A stretch of DNA of 5,623 nucleotides, taken from positions 1 to 5,623 of the forward strand of contig JAMDBS010000171.1 of assembly GCA_023487325.1 (NCBI GenBank), read 5' to 3'. Origin of the DNA: Patescibacteria group bacterium (GTDB lineage: Bacteria; Patescibacteria; UBA1384; JAMDBS01). Position numbers and translations under genes: made by a program. Shown piece by piece: positions 5,391 through 5,623 of this stretch (positions are counted from its first letter, which is position 1; every line of letters starts with the position of its first letter). The notes beneath the pieces are model-generated. The model ran no database searches and was not told the DNA's origin. It saw only the letters and a program-made list of their open reading frames with translations.

Positions 5391-5623
5391 TACTACTGGT
5401 GGCAGCTGTCATCTTCTGCAGCGTAATCTTATTGTCCACATCGCGAGAACGATTGATTAAAAAATGCTTAAATTTCAAGGATTCTTCGGTCACTAGCTGG
5501 TCAAGGTTGGAGCAATTGGCTTTTAAAAAGGCGCCGATTTGTTCCTCGTTATTTTTTTCTAAAACCTTGATAAATTCTTCTCGGCGTTCTTTGGGCATTT
5601 TGGCTGCAGCTCGTAAAAATACT
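5386..5623 (-). CDS. Small DUF5663-like protein, C-terminal part (runs off right edge)
   Basis: The frame is open from the right edge to TAA (5386-5388), giving 78 visible residues. An ATG at 5596-5598 lies inside it, but the frame continues upstream (VFLRAAAKMPKERREEF), so the gene most likely begins outside the window. The sequence is charged and helical. The pattern RREEFIKVLEKNNEEQIGAFLK, followed by NLDQLVTEESLKFKHFL, resembles from memory the DUF5663 family, small uncharacterised proteins frequent in Patescibacteria. No membrane segment or catalytic motif is visible. It ends TSSS just before the stop. It is co-oriented with the operon, but the 238-base gap and the promoter in that gap suggest a separate transcription unit. 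Function unknown; the family call is tentative. Confidence 0.65.
   Translation of the reverse strand, partial: VFLRAAAKMPKERREEFIKVLEKNNEEQIGAFLKANCSNLDQLVTEESLKFKHFLINRSRDVDNKITLQKMTAATSSS

Overview
The window looks like part of a Candidate Phyla Radiation (Patescibacteria, Parcubacteria-like) genome. The evidence is a compact minus-strand run of a PrgI-family membrane protein, a TraC/VirB4 N-terminal-like protein, a VirB4-type ATPase and a lytic transglycosylase fusion, a set I know from these lineages. The intergenic DNA is very AT-rich and repetitive, and the genes are packed with gaps of 1 to 48 bases. Phylum assignment is inference, as no marker gene is present. Stops are TAG and TAA, and no in-frame TGA is needed, so nothing points to the recoded UGA of Gracilibacteria/Absconditabacteria.

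All supported genes are on the minus strand, so transcription runs from high to low coordinates. At the right edge (5386-5623) is the 3' part of a small protein resembling DUF5663. A 238-base AT-rich gap follows, with degenerate repeats, a likely extended -10 promoter (5259-5267) and a possible leader hairpin. Then comes a probable operon: PrgI-like protein (4677-5147), TraC-like protein with a GTG start (3876-4628), VirB4 ATPase (1979-3874), a 556-residue peptidoglycan hydrolase (305-1975), and the start of a membrane-anchored protein that leaves the window on the left (1-296).

The genes read as the membrane-and-motor core of a type IV secretion or pilus-like machine. PrgI would be the inner-membrane part, the TraC-like protein and VirB4 the cytoplasmic energy module, and the hydrolase the enzyme that opens peptidoglycan. 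No relaxase, coupling protein, VirB6/VirB8-VirB10 or pilin is present, so conjugation cannot be claimed.

Two points stand out. The hydrolase appears to join three wall-cutting domains (lytic transglycosylase, amidase, M15-like peptidase) behind an N-terminus matching a Flp/TadE-type prepilin signal. At the left edge a 31-base inverted repeat with one mismatch lies inside a coding region; it is either an assembly fold-back or an invertible element. No tRNA, rRNA, CRISPR array, insertion sequence or convincing intrinsic terminator was seen.
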